Shown here piece after piece: positions 30,564-39,869 of a stretch of 64,000 nt of DNA. The translations under genes were made by a program, and so were the position numbers. The DNA is from Pyropia yezoensis. Lineage: Eukaryota; Rhodophyta; Bangiophyceae; Bangiales; Bangiaceae. Position 1 is the first letter of the stretch. Every line of letters begins with the position of its first letter. The notes below the pieces were generated by a model that ran no database searches, was not told where the DNA came from, and was given only the letters and a program-made list of their open reading frames with translations. Location of the stretch: the NCBI GenBank assembly GCA_009829735.1, contig CM020619.1, positions 27,120,063-27,184,062 on the forward strand, given 5' to 3'.

Positions 30564-31108
30564 CGGTGGTAGCTAGCTCGAGGACCTTGTAGCGGGCGCT
30601 GGCGAGGACAAACAGCTGGTGCAGCGCCACACGGGTATCCTTGTCAAAGGACGAGACGGCTCTCCCCCGCTCCACCACCGCTTGCTCTCGCGTCAGCACG
30701 CGGTTGTGCAGGAATTGTAACCAGGCACAGATGTTGTACACAAATTCCAGGTCGTGCGCGGCCTTGCCGCCGACGCGGGACTGAACACGTGCGTAACGCG
30801 TATCGCCAGTGACGTCAAATGGCGCAGGAAAGGCCAAGCGGGGGCTACCTTCCGGTGGCAGAACAAATCCGCGGATGATTGGAGGTGCCGCCCGGATCTT
30901 GGCCACCTGCTTGGGGTCGAAGGGGCTGACGTACGAAGGCTTCACCTTGGACTCGTCTCTTTCCCAGTCGTCACCGTCGAAAGGGCCCTCGTCCTCCGAG
31001 TAGTCCTCGTCGTTGCCGTCGTCTGGCTCGGAAGGCGGGCCGTCGTCGCCCCCCCCGCCGCCACCTCCAGGGCCACCGTTGCCTCCACCTGGGGGGCCGC
31101 CGCCACCC

Positions 31109-31140
<32 letters not shown>

Positions 31141-31479
31141 TCCGCCAGAACCCGCGCCAGATGCGCCGCTCTTGTCGGAGCCAGACCCTGACCCACCGCC
31201 GTCCGCGCCAGCGTCAGCACCGCCGCCGGATCCGCTTCCACCTCCGCCGCCCGTCGCAGCACCTCCGCGACCACCACGTCGCGGGCGCCCCCCCGCGGCG
31301 CACGATATCACCGGGAGGGGGGGGGTGGAGTGGAGTGCCCAAAGGAGAGTGAGTAGCCAAAGGAGGGGGTACGTTGACCCCGAGTTACCCGTCGCCCCCA
31401 GATGGGGGCCGGGACGGCTGGACAGTGCGTCACAAAGACCGTTCCCCCGCAGGGGTGCCAGCGCCACGATAGACGCCAT
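30340..31479 (-). CDS. YR-element ORF1, gag-like
   Basis: About 379 residues from the ATG at 31479; the open frame extends further upstream through repeat A1 to 31782 but only by non-ATG starts. The position as first ORF of a tyrosine-recombinase retrotransposon implies a gag-like role. A Gly-rich and then acidic region (polyglycine encoded by the CCGCCG run at about 31085-31145, then PDDGNDEDYSEDEGPFDGDD) precedes a probable folded part (SYVSPFDPKQVAKIRAAPPI, HDLEFVYNICAWLQFLHNRV, KDTRVALHQLFVLASARYKV) and a basic C-terminus. No zinc knuckle is seen. Overlaps ORF2. Confidence 0.75.
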
Positions 31480-31530
31480 AGATCGGGGCCGCGTCGTGCC
31501 CACCGAGACCGGTAGACGCTGTTTTCCCGT

Positions 31531-31845
31531 AGACGGAAAAACAGCGGACGTGCTGCACCCAGTGGCCAGGCGAAGGGACGCGGCGGCGTCGCCTCTTATG
31601 GGGCGCTGGGGCGGGGGGAGGTGCAGGGCACCGCCGTGGTGTGGCTGCCACGGCGGCGGCGGCGTGTGGCCGCCGGTGCTCGGCGTATCCGGCGCCGAGG
31701 CACCTCCCCCCCGCAGCGGCACGGGGTGATCGAAACGGATCACCCGTCGCCCGCGCCTCCGTCCATTCAATCTAACTAACAATTCCGGCGACGCCCAGAA
31801 GGGGAGCCTATAACCGACAAATCAGGGACATGATACGTGGGGGTT
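31531..31845 (-). repeat. Split direct repeat A1 (5' end of the YR element)
   Basis: A 315-bp copy matching A2; its right edge (GTGGGGGTT) is the boundary of the element. At its inner edge, 31517-31547, an inverted repeat (GCTGTTTTCCCGT / ACGGAAAAACAGC) could form a hairpin. Confidence 0.85.
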
Positions 31846-33912
31846 TCTTGATTGTTAGACTCGGAGAAAGAACTGAGACTCAGAGGCCTGTGAACAGAGC
31901 TACAATGCGCGCCCGAGGACACCGTCTGCAAGTGCTTCATCAGAACGAACGAGGGGAATACAAAGTGGACGCCGCTCTGGAGCACGGCGTCATGGAATCG
32001 TCTGCAATGCCTGTTGTTGTGCCAAGGCGGACCGATCCATCTCGCACAGTGCGCGGCCCAACAAGCGGAGGCGCACGTCACGACGCCAGTGGTGGCCATC
32101 CATGTCGACCAGGGGGGTGGTCGGCAGCGAGAAGGACGCCATGGAAAGTGTGCAGCCGCCGGGTATCAGTGAGTAAAAGGAAGCGAAAGCTGCCGGATGG
32201 AAGCGCGGGGAGAGCGCAGCTGATGGGGATTACAAGGGACCGTCGATATGTATGTAATCGTGGGGCATATACATAGTCCGCCGTTTAGTGAGTCGACAGA
32301 TGGGAAGCTCTGTGCAAAGAGAATCGAAGGACGAAGGGGATGATTGATCCGGGCCGACACGTGGTCAAGATGCAGGAGAATGCTATTCAAAGCATTCAAA
32401 GGGCCGGATGTGCAAAGGGATAGCCGCCGCGAGGGCGGGTGCAAAAGGAAGGGTGTGGCATGCTCCCGCGAACCACAGGGCTCGCGGGGCGCAGAATTCA
32501 GAGCGTGGCACACGCCCCTCCACTCGTGCCCGGCTGCACTCCCAACCCACGATGGCGCCCCGTTCTGCATGGTCACATTCCTCCGCTGGATGTACACATG
32601 TACAGCGCGTCGTGGTCACGTGGCGAAGTTGAGCCGCCGCCGCGGGACGTCGCGTCGGGGGACCTCGTCGTCGTCTGCAACGGACCGAGAAGGGGGCGAA
32701 CTCCGGTGTCCACTCGCGGGGGGGTTGAGTTGGGCTCTGCGGACCGCAGTGCGGCAGGGTGCTGCAGCGGACACACTGGGCAGAGAAACGAAAATGGGGG
32801 CACACCGTGACGGGGCCGCTCAACCGTGGCGCTCGCGCCGGCCAAAACGGGGGGGACGTCCTTGTTGGAAGGGGGGGGGCCAGGCCATCCCTGCGTCCTC
32901 TAGCCCCCCCCCCCGTTCCGAGTGGTTGCAGGAGCCCACTTCGGTGACGGGATTTGTGACTTGTCGCCCGGTGGGGGCGGGGCCCCGGCGATTGGTGGAA
33001 CCCCCCCCATGGACGGTCCTGACACGAGACCCTGACGCCGGGTGGTGTGCGGTCCGCGCTGCCCAAAGCTTGCGGTGCGAGGCGCGTCGATGAGGCGGTG
33101 CCACGAACGGGGTGACGGGACCCCCTTTGCTTTGCTGGCTGTCGTGGGGGAAGCTGCCGAAGACGATGAAGGAGGAGAGTTGGGTGCTGGCGGGCCAGGG
33201 GTGGGAATGGGCGGTGTGCGCTGTGCTGCTGCCACAGTTGACCCGCGGCACAGCGAATCCAGGCGTCGTGCGTGTGCATGGGCTCGGCCGGACCTCGGCG
33301 CCGCATGCGTCCAGCCCTGCCCTTGCCCACACCTCGCCGACGGTGCGGGTGCGGCGGTGCGCTCACGTCGCCCACTCCACCTGTGTGCCACAACGGCTGG
33401 GTTGGCGGTGGGTAGGGGGGCGAGCGCCAGCCTGAGGGACGCCGGCACCCCACCGTGGCCCGCGGCGAGAACTTCCCCCCCCCGTCCCGCCCGTATCCTT
33501 TGGAGCGTCACCCACCCGACTGCTGCCGCGTCCACTGCTCGCGGGGGGATCTGCACCGAGCGGCCGCTCCACTGCTGGTCTTCAGTCCGCTGGGGCGTGA
33601 CGTGCCGCGGGACGGACGTTGGACCCCCCGGCCGCCCCCGTGGACTGTTTCGCCCGCGGAGAAGGTGTGGCAGTCGACGTTGGTCGTGGTGGTCCCGCCC
33701 CTCTTAGACCTTACCCCCTGCTCCCCGGGCGCACCTGCCAGCCCGGAAGCGTCGTGCCAACCCGCTCCTGCCGCAGACACCCCTTTGTGCCGCTCGTTGG
33801 CAGTGCATCCTTCCCCACTCCCCCCCCCTCATCTTCGGTCCCCGTTGTACACTCTTCCATCTGAACTTACCTTATCCAACCTTGTCTTCCGCCCCCTTTC
33901 CTACTCCCCGTC
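31846..33912. other. Intergenic, no supported gene
   Basis: The sequence between the retrotransposon and the metallopeptidase gene. Several overlapping ORFs on both strands at 32340-33700 share the GC-rich, Arg/Pro/Ala composition of shadow frames, and none has a recognisable domain. The pyrimidine-rich stretch at about 33830-33912 (CTCTTCCATCTGAACTTACC and following) directly before the ATG at 33913 may be the promoter or leader of that gene. Confidence 0.5.
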
Positions 33913-35817
33913 ATGGCGCGGCGGCGATCACAACGACGGGCGGCCGCGCCGCGACGGCACCCCTCTCCCCCGACGGCGTGGCGGATCCTTGCCGGCGGGG
34001 CCATTGTGGCGGCCGCGACCACGACCGCCGCGGCTGCCGCATCGTGGCCGCGGCTGACCCTGCCGGCGCGTGGCAACGGCATCGCTGGCGACCCCAGCGG
34101 TGGCGACTCGGGTGCTCCCGTCCTGCACGTGGAGCGGGCCGTGTGGGACGAAGCGGCTGCAGTGGACGTGGACGGAGCGGTGGAGCCCGACCTGGCCGCC
34201 TACCGCGACGCCTATCGCGCGGCGACGGCCGCGACGGCCGCGGCGCGGGCGGCTGAGGCGGCTGCCGCGTCGACACACCCGGCGCGCGTCGCCTTGGCGC
34301 GCCTTGCAGTCGCGGCGGGGGTGGCCTGGCGGCGGCCGCTGCCGGCAGGCCCGTCCTTTGCCGCCGACGAGGCTGCGGCGGCGGCGGGCCAGCTGACGCC
34401 CCTGGCGGTCCGCCAGGTGGGAGGGGCCCAGCTGCAGCGGGTGACGGGCACCGCCTCCACCTTTGACCTGTACCTCGACCCGGCCATCCCGCCCGCCGAG
34501 ACCAATGCCATTGCCGCCGCCGCCCGCCTGTGGGCCGACGTGTGGCCGTCCTCTGTGCCCGTACGTACGACCGTCAAGTGGGCGAGCGACCTGTCTGCCC
34601 AGTCCCTTGGCGCCACCTTTGCCCCCCGCTTCGTCTCTGGCGGGCCCGGCCCCACGCGGGACGACACGCAGTACGGCGCGCCGCTCTACATGTCCCTCAC
34701 GGGCACTGACCCGACGCCTGAGCGGGAGCACGTGGCCATGTCCCTCAACCGGGGGGTGGCGTGGCACTCGGGCACGGACTCGGCGCCGCGCAACCGCTTT
34801 GACCTCACCACCGTCGCGGCACACGAGCTCGGCCACGGCCTGTTTTTCACCGGCCGCATCGGCTTCGACCGGACGAACTCGCGGGTGGGCGTTGGCGGCG
34901 GGGACCCCGCTCGCTTTGACTCGTTCATTGCCGACATGGACGACAATGGGGTGGTGGCGTCGTGCGGGGCGGGGCGGTCGGTCGACTCGCAGGGCCTCCT
35001 CAATGCGGTCACCGCCCAGGGCCTGTCGTTTGTGGTCAATGGGTCGGGCGAACCGGGGCGGGGGCCACGGGTGGACTTCCCGCTGTACGCGCCCGCCAGT
35101 TATCGGCCGGGCAGCAGCGTGTACCACTTTGACGGCGGGGGCGACCAGCTCTCCCGCGGCTGTACTATCAGCGGCATCTCGCAGTCTCAGTGCAGCAGCC
35201 TGATGGTCGCGGAGCTGCCCGCCGGCAAGACCGCCCGCTCCCTGGGCGGCAACACCCTCGCCGTCATGCAGGCGATGCTGGACCAGACGGCGCAGGGCCT
35301 CCCGGGGGGCACCTGCAGCGTGCCGTCCAACGCGCCTGGCAGCGTCGACGAAGGGGGCCTTGACGGCTTCCCTGGCGAGAATGGGGGCGGCCTCCGCTTC
35401 TCCATCCCCACCTGGGCGGTCATCACCCTGGGCGTCGCCGCCGCCGTGTCGGTGGTCCTGTTTGTCTCGGCGCTGATCACCAACGTGGTTTTCCCCGCCA
35501 TCCGCCGCGGGGGGGCGGCGGCGGCGCGCCACCCGGCGCCGCGACGCGGGGGGGGCGGACAGCCACCGCCGCCGCCACCACCAATGCCGGGGGCCGCGCC
35601 GGCCATGGGGCCTCCGGCGGCGCCGCCGCCAGTATCCACGGGGGGGGGGGGGGGCGGCTGGCCGCCGCAACCGCAGGCGGCCACCGAGGGCGGCGACGGC
35701 TGGCCGCCAGCGGCGGCGACGGCGCCCCAGGCGGGGGCGTGGCCGCCACCGACGGCGGGGGGGTGGCCGCCGCCGGCGCCCCCACCGCCGCCACCGGCGG
35801 GCGCCGACGCCGTGTGA
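33913..35817 (+). CDS. Membrane-anchored zinc metallopeptidase
   Basis: 634 residues from the ATG at 33913. A basic N-terminus is followed by a hydrophobic Ala-rich segment ([20 protein letters not shown], about 25-46), a signal peptide or anchor. The peptidase core has the zinc motif HELGHGLFF (about residue 305), zincin type with Glu as catalytic base. A second His in SSVYHFDGGGD, followed by SSLMVAELPAG, resembles the third ligand and Met-turn of a bacterial/eukaryotic family of secreted HExxH peptidases; that assignment is inference. Cys pairs fit an extracytoplasmic domain. A clear transmembrane helix (WAVITLGVAAAVSVVLFVSA, about 500-527) precedes a basic stop-transfer and a Pro/Gly/Trp-rich cytoplasmic tail with repeated GGGWPP units. 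It is thus a type I surface or endomembrane protease; the substrate is unknown. No intron evident. Confidence 0.85.
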   Translation: MARRRSQRRAAAPRRHPSPPTAWRILAGGAIVAAATTTAAAAASWPRLTLPARGNGIAGDPSGGDSGAPVLHVERAVWDEAAAVDVDGAVEPDLAAYRDAYRAATAATAAARAAEAAAASTHPARVALARLAVAAGVAWRRPLPAGPSFAADEAAAAAGQLTPLAVRQVGGAQLQRVTGTASTFDLYLDPAIPPAETNAIAAAARLWADVWPSSVPVRTTVKWASDLSAQSLGATFAPRFVSGGPGPTRDDTQYGAPLYMSLTGTDPTPEREHVAMSLNRGVAWHSGTDSAPRNRFDLTTVAAHELGHGLFFTGRIGFDRTNSRVGVGGGDPARFDSFIADMDDNGVVASCGAGRSVDSQGLLNAVTAQGLSFVVNGSGEPGRGPRVDFPLYAPASYRPGSSVYHFDGGGDQLSRGCTISGISQSQCSSLMVAELPAGKTARSLGGNTLAVMQAMLDQTAQGLPGGTCSVPSNAPGSVDEGGLDGFPGENGGGLRFSIPTWAVITLGVAAAVSVVLFVSALITNVVFPAIRRGGAAAARHPAPRRGGGGQPPPPPPPMPGAAPAMGPPAAPPPVSTGGGGGGWPPQPQAATEGGDGWPPAAATAPQAGAWPPPTAGGWPPPAPPPPPPAGADAV

Positions 35818-36492
35818 GCGGGGGGGTGGGTGAGGGCTGGGGCTTGACGGGTGGGTGGGGGGGGGGGAGGGCGAGAGGGGGGGGAGCTGAGGCGGTGAGA
35901 GCTGACCTAACTCTGCTGGGCGATGCGGCGGTCTCTAAAATACCTGATGGGAATCTTGTCACGGTCACCCGCGCTGTCGGGGTGGGCGGCGATGGACGGC
36001 ACTGGTCCGGCTCGGGTGGCCACCCCCACGAGCCTGGGCATGGACGACGGCGGCGCCAGGCAGTAAGAGGGCCAGGTTTTCGGGCACGGGCACTGGGGGA
36101 GAAGGGGTTTGAACGGCGGAGTGGGGGATGGGGTCGTCCGTGCGAGGCAGCTACACCTCGCCACCTGTGGACGCGCCATACTGTACCTTGCTTCCTGGGG
36201 GGGGGCACTGACAGGTGCGAACCGACCGGTTCCGAGTGCCAGCGAGTAACACCGCAAAGCGAACGGCGGAGCGTGTGCACAGCGCAACACAAGGGAAAAG
36301 AGAAGCGCGACGACCCCCAACCGCGCGCGCGCGCAGCACAACACAGCACCCGCTCTCATTCCTCTCCCTCCACGCACCTCCCCACCCCCTCAAACCTTCC
36401 CCAACCAGGCGCTCCATTTCTTCTCCCGTCTCGGTCCCCCCCCTCCTTCCCCTCCCTCCCCTCCCTCCCTGCTCCGCCACCACCGCCAACCG
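35818..36492. other. Intergenic, G-rich; nothing recognised
   Basis: The convergent space between the peptidase gene and the GATA-A gene, with long G runs (about 35818-35885). No coding region is supported. Confidence 0.6.
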
Positions 36493-39400
36493 TTAGCCCG
36501 CCGACACGAGGCGCCCCCCTCCGCCCGCCCGCCGCGCGAGGGCGGGCCCAACCGCCGCGGCGGCGGCCGACGCCGCCGCCGCCACCCGCACCGCCACGCC
36601 CGCGCGGGTCAGAAGGGTGCCCACAACGTCATCGGCAAGGGCGGCCGCAAGCGCGTCGGCGCCCGCCTCGGCCACGGAAGGGGTGGCCAGCAGCGCACGG
36701 AACGCGTCGGCGGGCGCACCGCCGCCACCAGTCGGGGGGTGTGGGGCGGGCGCGCTGCCTCCGCCGGCCCCCACGGCCACGGGGGCACCCGCCGCCACGG
36801 CGCCCGCGGTGCCGGTCAGCCCGTACAGCCGGTGGTCGCCGGCCATAATGGCGGTGGCCGCCGCACTGCCGGGAGCCCCGTCGGCCGCTGCCGCCGCCCG
36901 CACCACGCGACGGACGTTTTCCTCCCACGCCGCGCGCCCCCCGCCAGGAGAACCTGGCGGGGACCCCGCCGCGGCGGCCGCCGCGGCGGCCAGGCCCACG
37001 ACCGCCGTCGCGTACGCGTCAGTCACCGCCGCGGGGCCGGCGCCACGGAGAAGAGCGGCCAGGCCAGCGGTGAGGGGGGATGTCCACCGAGGCGGCGCCA
37101 CCACCGCCGCGGTCCCCAGCGGGCCGCCACGAGCCGCAGCAGCCGTCTGAGACGCCGCCGCCATGGGCCCCACGGAGCGGGCGCCGGGGTGAGCAGCAGA
37201 AACCATCGGCCGGGCGGCCACTCCCACGGACGTCGCCGCGGCCATCGCCGCGGCCGTCGTCCTCGCCGGCGGCGACGCCAGCGGTGCCTGCCGCCCCGCT
37301 GGCACGGCCGCCCGCGACAGCGGAGCACCCAGGCCGCGGTCCACTGCCATGGACACAGTCTCCCGGCCGGCCGCTGTCGTACTCGCCGACCGGGCGTACC
37401 GGGGCGGGCCCACCGCAGCGCCCGTCCGGCCACCAGCCCCGCCGCCGCCTGCAAAAGGCAAGGCGCGGAAGAGCGCGGCTGCCCGGCCGGGCGGCGCGGC
37501 ACCGCCCCCCGGCAGCGGCGGCGGAGGGAGGAAACCGTTGCCTGCCGCCGGGGAGCCGCTGAGCCCGCTGTCAAATGCGACGGGGTCCGAAGAGTCGCCA
37601 AGGTCCAGGGCGGTCATCATGTCGTCGGCCTGGTCAAAGGCGGTGGCGTCAAAGTAAAAGGTCTCGGGAGTGGCCTCGTGCGGCGACGCGTCTACGACCG
37701 CGCTCCCACCGGCCATGTGAAAAGGACAAAACGAAACGCACGCGGGAGGGCGTGGCCGCAGACACGATTGAATCGGAAGAAAAAGAACAATGAGCGGCAA
37801 AACCCCATGGCGCCCATACGCAGCACCGTTAATACCAGAGCGCACGCTTCAAATGAGGCTGAGAGGCGCGGTGGCCACCGCAATAAAACTGCCAAAGCGC
37901 TATGGAGCGTCGACGGGAACATAAAAAACGTCAAGCGCAGAAGAGCCAGCAGCTATGGGTGGCAACGCGTCGAGCATCGGACCAGCATTGTGGAGGGTGC
38001 CAAAAACAGAGCGCAACCCAACTGCACCGACCCTTACCCTGCTCGACATGTCGCCCAACAGGCCCGCCATGAACTCCACAGTACCAGCTGGACCAGGTCC
38101 ACACCACCCCCCCCCCCCGACGACATTGCGTCCGAAGGGTGGAAGCCCCGGAAAGCCCTATGACTCAGTCGAGAAGACCATGAAGAAGACCCCCCCGTCC
38201 CCCCACCATCCGATAGCTGAAGAACCCAACGCACCATTAACCTCGGGCTCTGGCGTCGACGGCGTCGGCGTCGGCGAGAAGGCCGGTGACCGCCAGCACG
38301 ACCGCGGCGACGCCGGCAGCGCTGTCTGCACGGTCTGCTGCAGGCACTGCTGCAACTCTTCCAGCTCGTTGGGAGCGCCCAACAGAGGCACCACGGGTAG
38401 AGTGTCGACAGCATCACGAACGTAGGAGCCATCATCACCCGCCAGTACGCCATCACCGCTGACACCAGCGCTGCCACAGGCGTCACCCCCACCCCCCAGG
38501 CTGCCGCCACCACCACCGCCACCACCATCACCCCCACCGCCGCCACTACTGACACCATCTGCGCTGCGGCCTAGACCATTACCGCTGTGGCCGCCACGGG
38601 CACCCCCCACACGTCCGCTTGACGGCGACGACGCAGAGCCCGCAAGGGCCGCCACGAACGACGCGTCGAGGCGGCCCTCGAGCACCCGCCGGCTGGCACG
38701 ACACGCCCCCCGCGGGCGGAGCGCCGGCAGAGAGCACACGCGCGTCAGCGAAGACGGCACACTCCCTGCCACGACGGCAAAAGTGGAGACGGCCTCTGCG
38801 CGCCGCGCGCGGCGAGGGGGGGCGCCCGCATCGCTGCCACCCCGTGGGGACGCCCCCCCACCCCCCGCAACGCCGGCCGCAGACGTCGCGGCACCTGCCG
38901 AGGATGGACTCGCCGAGATGGGGGAGACAGCGGCAGACGCAGAGGTGGCCACATTCCCCCCAGAGCCACCACCACCCCAGCCGGCCAGCTCTTCGGCGGG
39001 TGGCGACGGCATCCCCACCCGCGCTGGGGCACCCCCCCCCGCCGGAGGCACGCCCTGCCACGCATCGGGCCACCGGCCGCCCCCGGCGCCTGGCGCTGGC
39101 GCCACCACCGGCGCCGCCGCAGGTGGCGGCGACGGCGACGGCGTGATAGGTGCCGGCGCGGGCGACGGCGGCGGCGGCGGGGAGGGGTGGTGGTGGTGCC
39201 GAGCGGCGGCCTTGCGCTTGCGCACGCCCCCCAGCGCCGGCGGCGGGGGCGCACGGTCCCGCTCCCGGTCGCCGCGGTCGCCGCGGTCGCCACCCACAGA
39301 CGCCGCACCGCCGCCGCTGCCACGGCCGCTACCGCCACCGCCGCTGCTGCCACGGTCCGCGGCAGCGGCAGCCACCTTGCGACGACGTGCCGACGAGGCC

Positions 39401-39869
39401 GCTGCCTTGGTGGCCTTGCCCGCTGCTCGGCCACCCCCCCCCCCCCCCGAAATGGCGCCGCCCCCCCCCCCCCCCCCCCCCCCCCAACCCCGCCCCCGCC
39501 GCCAAGCACCGCGCCTGGCCCGCGGGCGGCGGTGAGCCGCCCCCCCTCCCCCCCCCCCGGCAGGCGGCGGAGGGGGAGCTTGCCCTTGTGTAGCCGCAGC
39601 CCACACGCGTTGCACAGGGAGCGGGGCCCGTCGGGGCCCGTCCGCCACAGCGGCGTCGACGTGACGCCACAGTGGACACACCGCAGGGGCGACGACACGG
39701 ACGCCGCCGCCCCCGCCGCCGCCCCGCCCGACGCGGGCGCCGACGCGGTGGACGGGGTGCCGGGGGGGGAGCTCCCACTGCTGCTGCTGCTTGCGGGGGG
39801 GGAAGGCGAGGGGGGGGGCGCCCGCCCGCGGCCGCCGCCGCCGCCGCCCCCGCCGCCGGGGTCGTGCAT
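36493..39869 (-). CDS. GATA zinc-finger transcription factor, paralogue A (two exons, frame break in poly-C)
   Basis: Probable DNA-binding regulator. Exon 1 (about 39869-38235; the ATG at 39869 is the likeliest start, 39899 also possible) encodes one GATA finger of the C-x2-C-x18-C-x2-C type: CVHCGVTSTPLWRTG then SLCNACGLRLHKGK. Basic and low-complexity regions follow, with GGVRKRKAAA and [14 protein letters not shown], both shared with paralogue B. Between finger and tail the frame shifts by one in the C run at about 39459-39485, so the coding sequence is open only if that run is mis-sequenced or polymorphic. A phase-1 intron (38234-37692) is inferred from GTGCGT donor and CGTAG acceptor. 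Exon 2 (37691-36493) encodes ETFYFDATAFDQADDM, ALFRALPF and VSMAVDRGL, motifs also at the end of paralogue B. Total about 940 residues. Exon 2 alone could be read as a separate gene starting at 37716. Confidence 0.7.
37692..38234 (-). other. Predicted intron, GATA paralogue A
   Basis: Donor AATG|GTGCGTTG and acceptor GGTCGTAG|ACGCG on the minus strand, 543 bp, phase 1. Support comes from the matching intron in paralogue B, since both join a run of disordered residues to an acidic ETF(Y/F)-containing segment in the same phase. The open frame of exon 1 would otherwise end at 38158. Confidence 0.55.
39459..39486. repeat. Poly-C run (frame break in GATA-A)
   Basis: A run of more than 20 Cs, interrupted by very few bases, within the Gly-encoding part of the GATA-A gene. 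The GATA finger is in one frame on one side and the rest of the protein in the -1 frame on the other. A run this long is unreliable in most sequencing. Confidence 0.7.

Larger units (their letters stand above)
16984..31845 (-). mobile_element. Tyrosine-recombinase retrotransposon with split direct repeats (Ngaro/PAT/DIRS-type)
   Basis: About 5.2 kb of element interrupted by a nested 9.65-kb gypsy element. In element orientation (minus strand) the order is repeat A1 (31845-31531), gag-like ORF1, RT/RNase H ORF2, tyrosine recombinase ORF3, repeat B1 (17497-17469), repeat A2 (17472-17158), a spacer of about 145 bp, and repeat B2 (17012-16984). The B1-A2 junction reads as the 3' end of B2 joined to the 5' end of A1, as expected if the element moves through a circular intermediate. 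A1 and A2 look identical over 315 bp, so the insertion is young. No target duplication is expected or seen. The gypsy insertion in ORF2 should have inactivated this copy. Confidence 0.85.

Noticed and set aside
32344-33707. Overlapping ORFs of 220-360 codons on both strands upstream of the peptidase
   Set aside because: Both strands are open with shadow-like composition and no domain; left as intergenic.
33928-35670. Minus-strand 580-codon ORF opposite the metallopeptidase
   Set aside because: Arg/His/Gly-rich shadow. The plus strand carries the zinc motif and the membrane helix.
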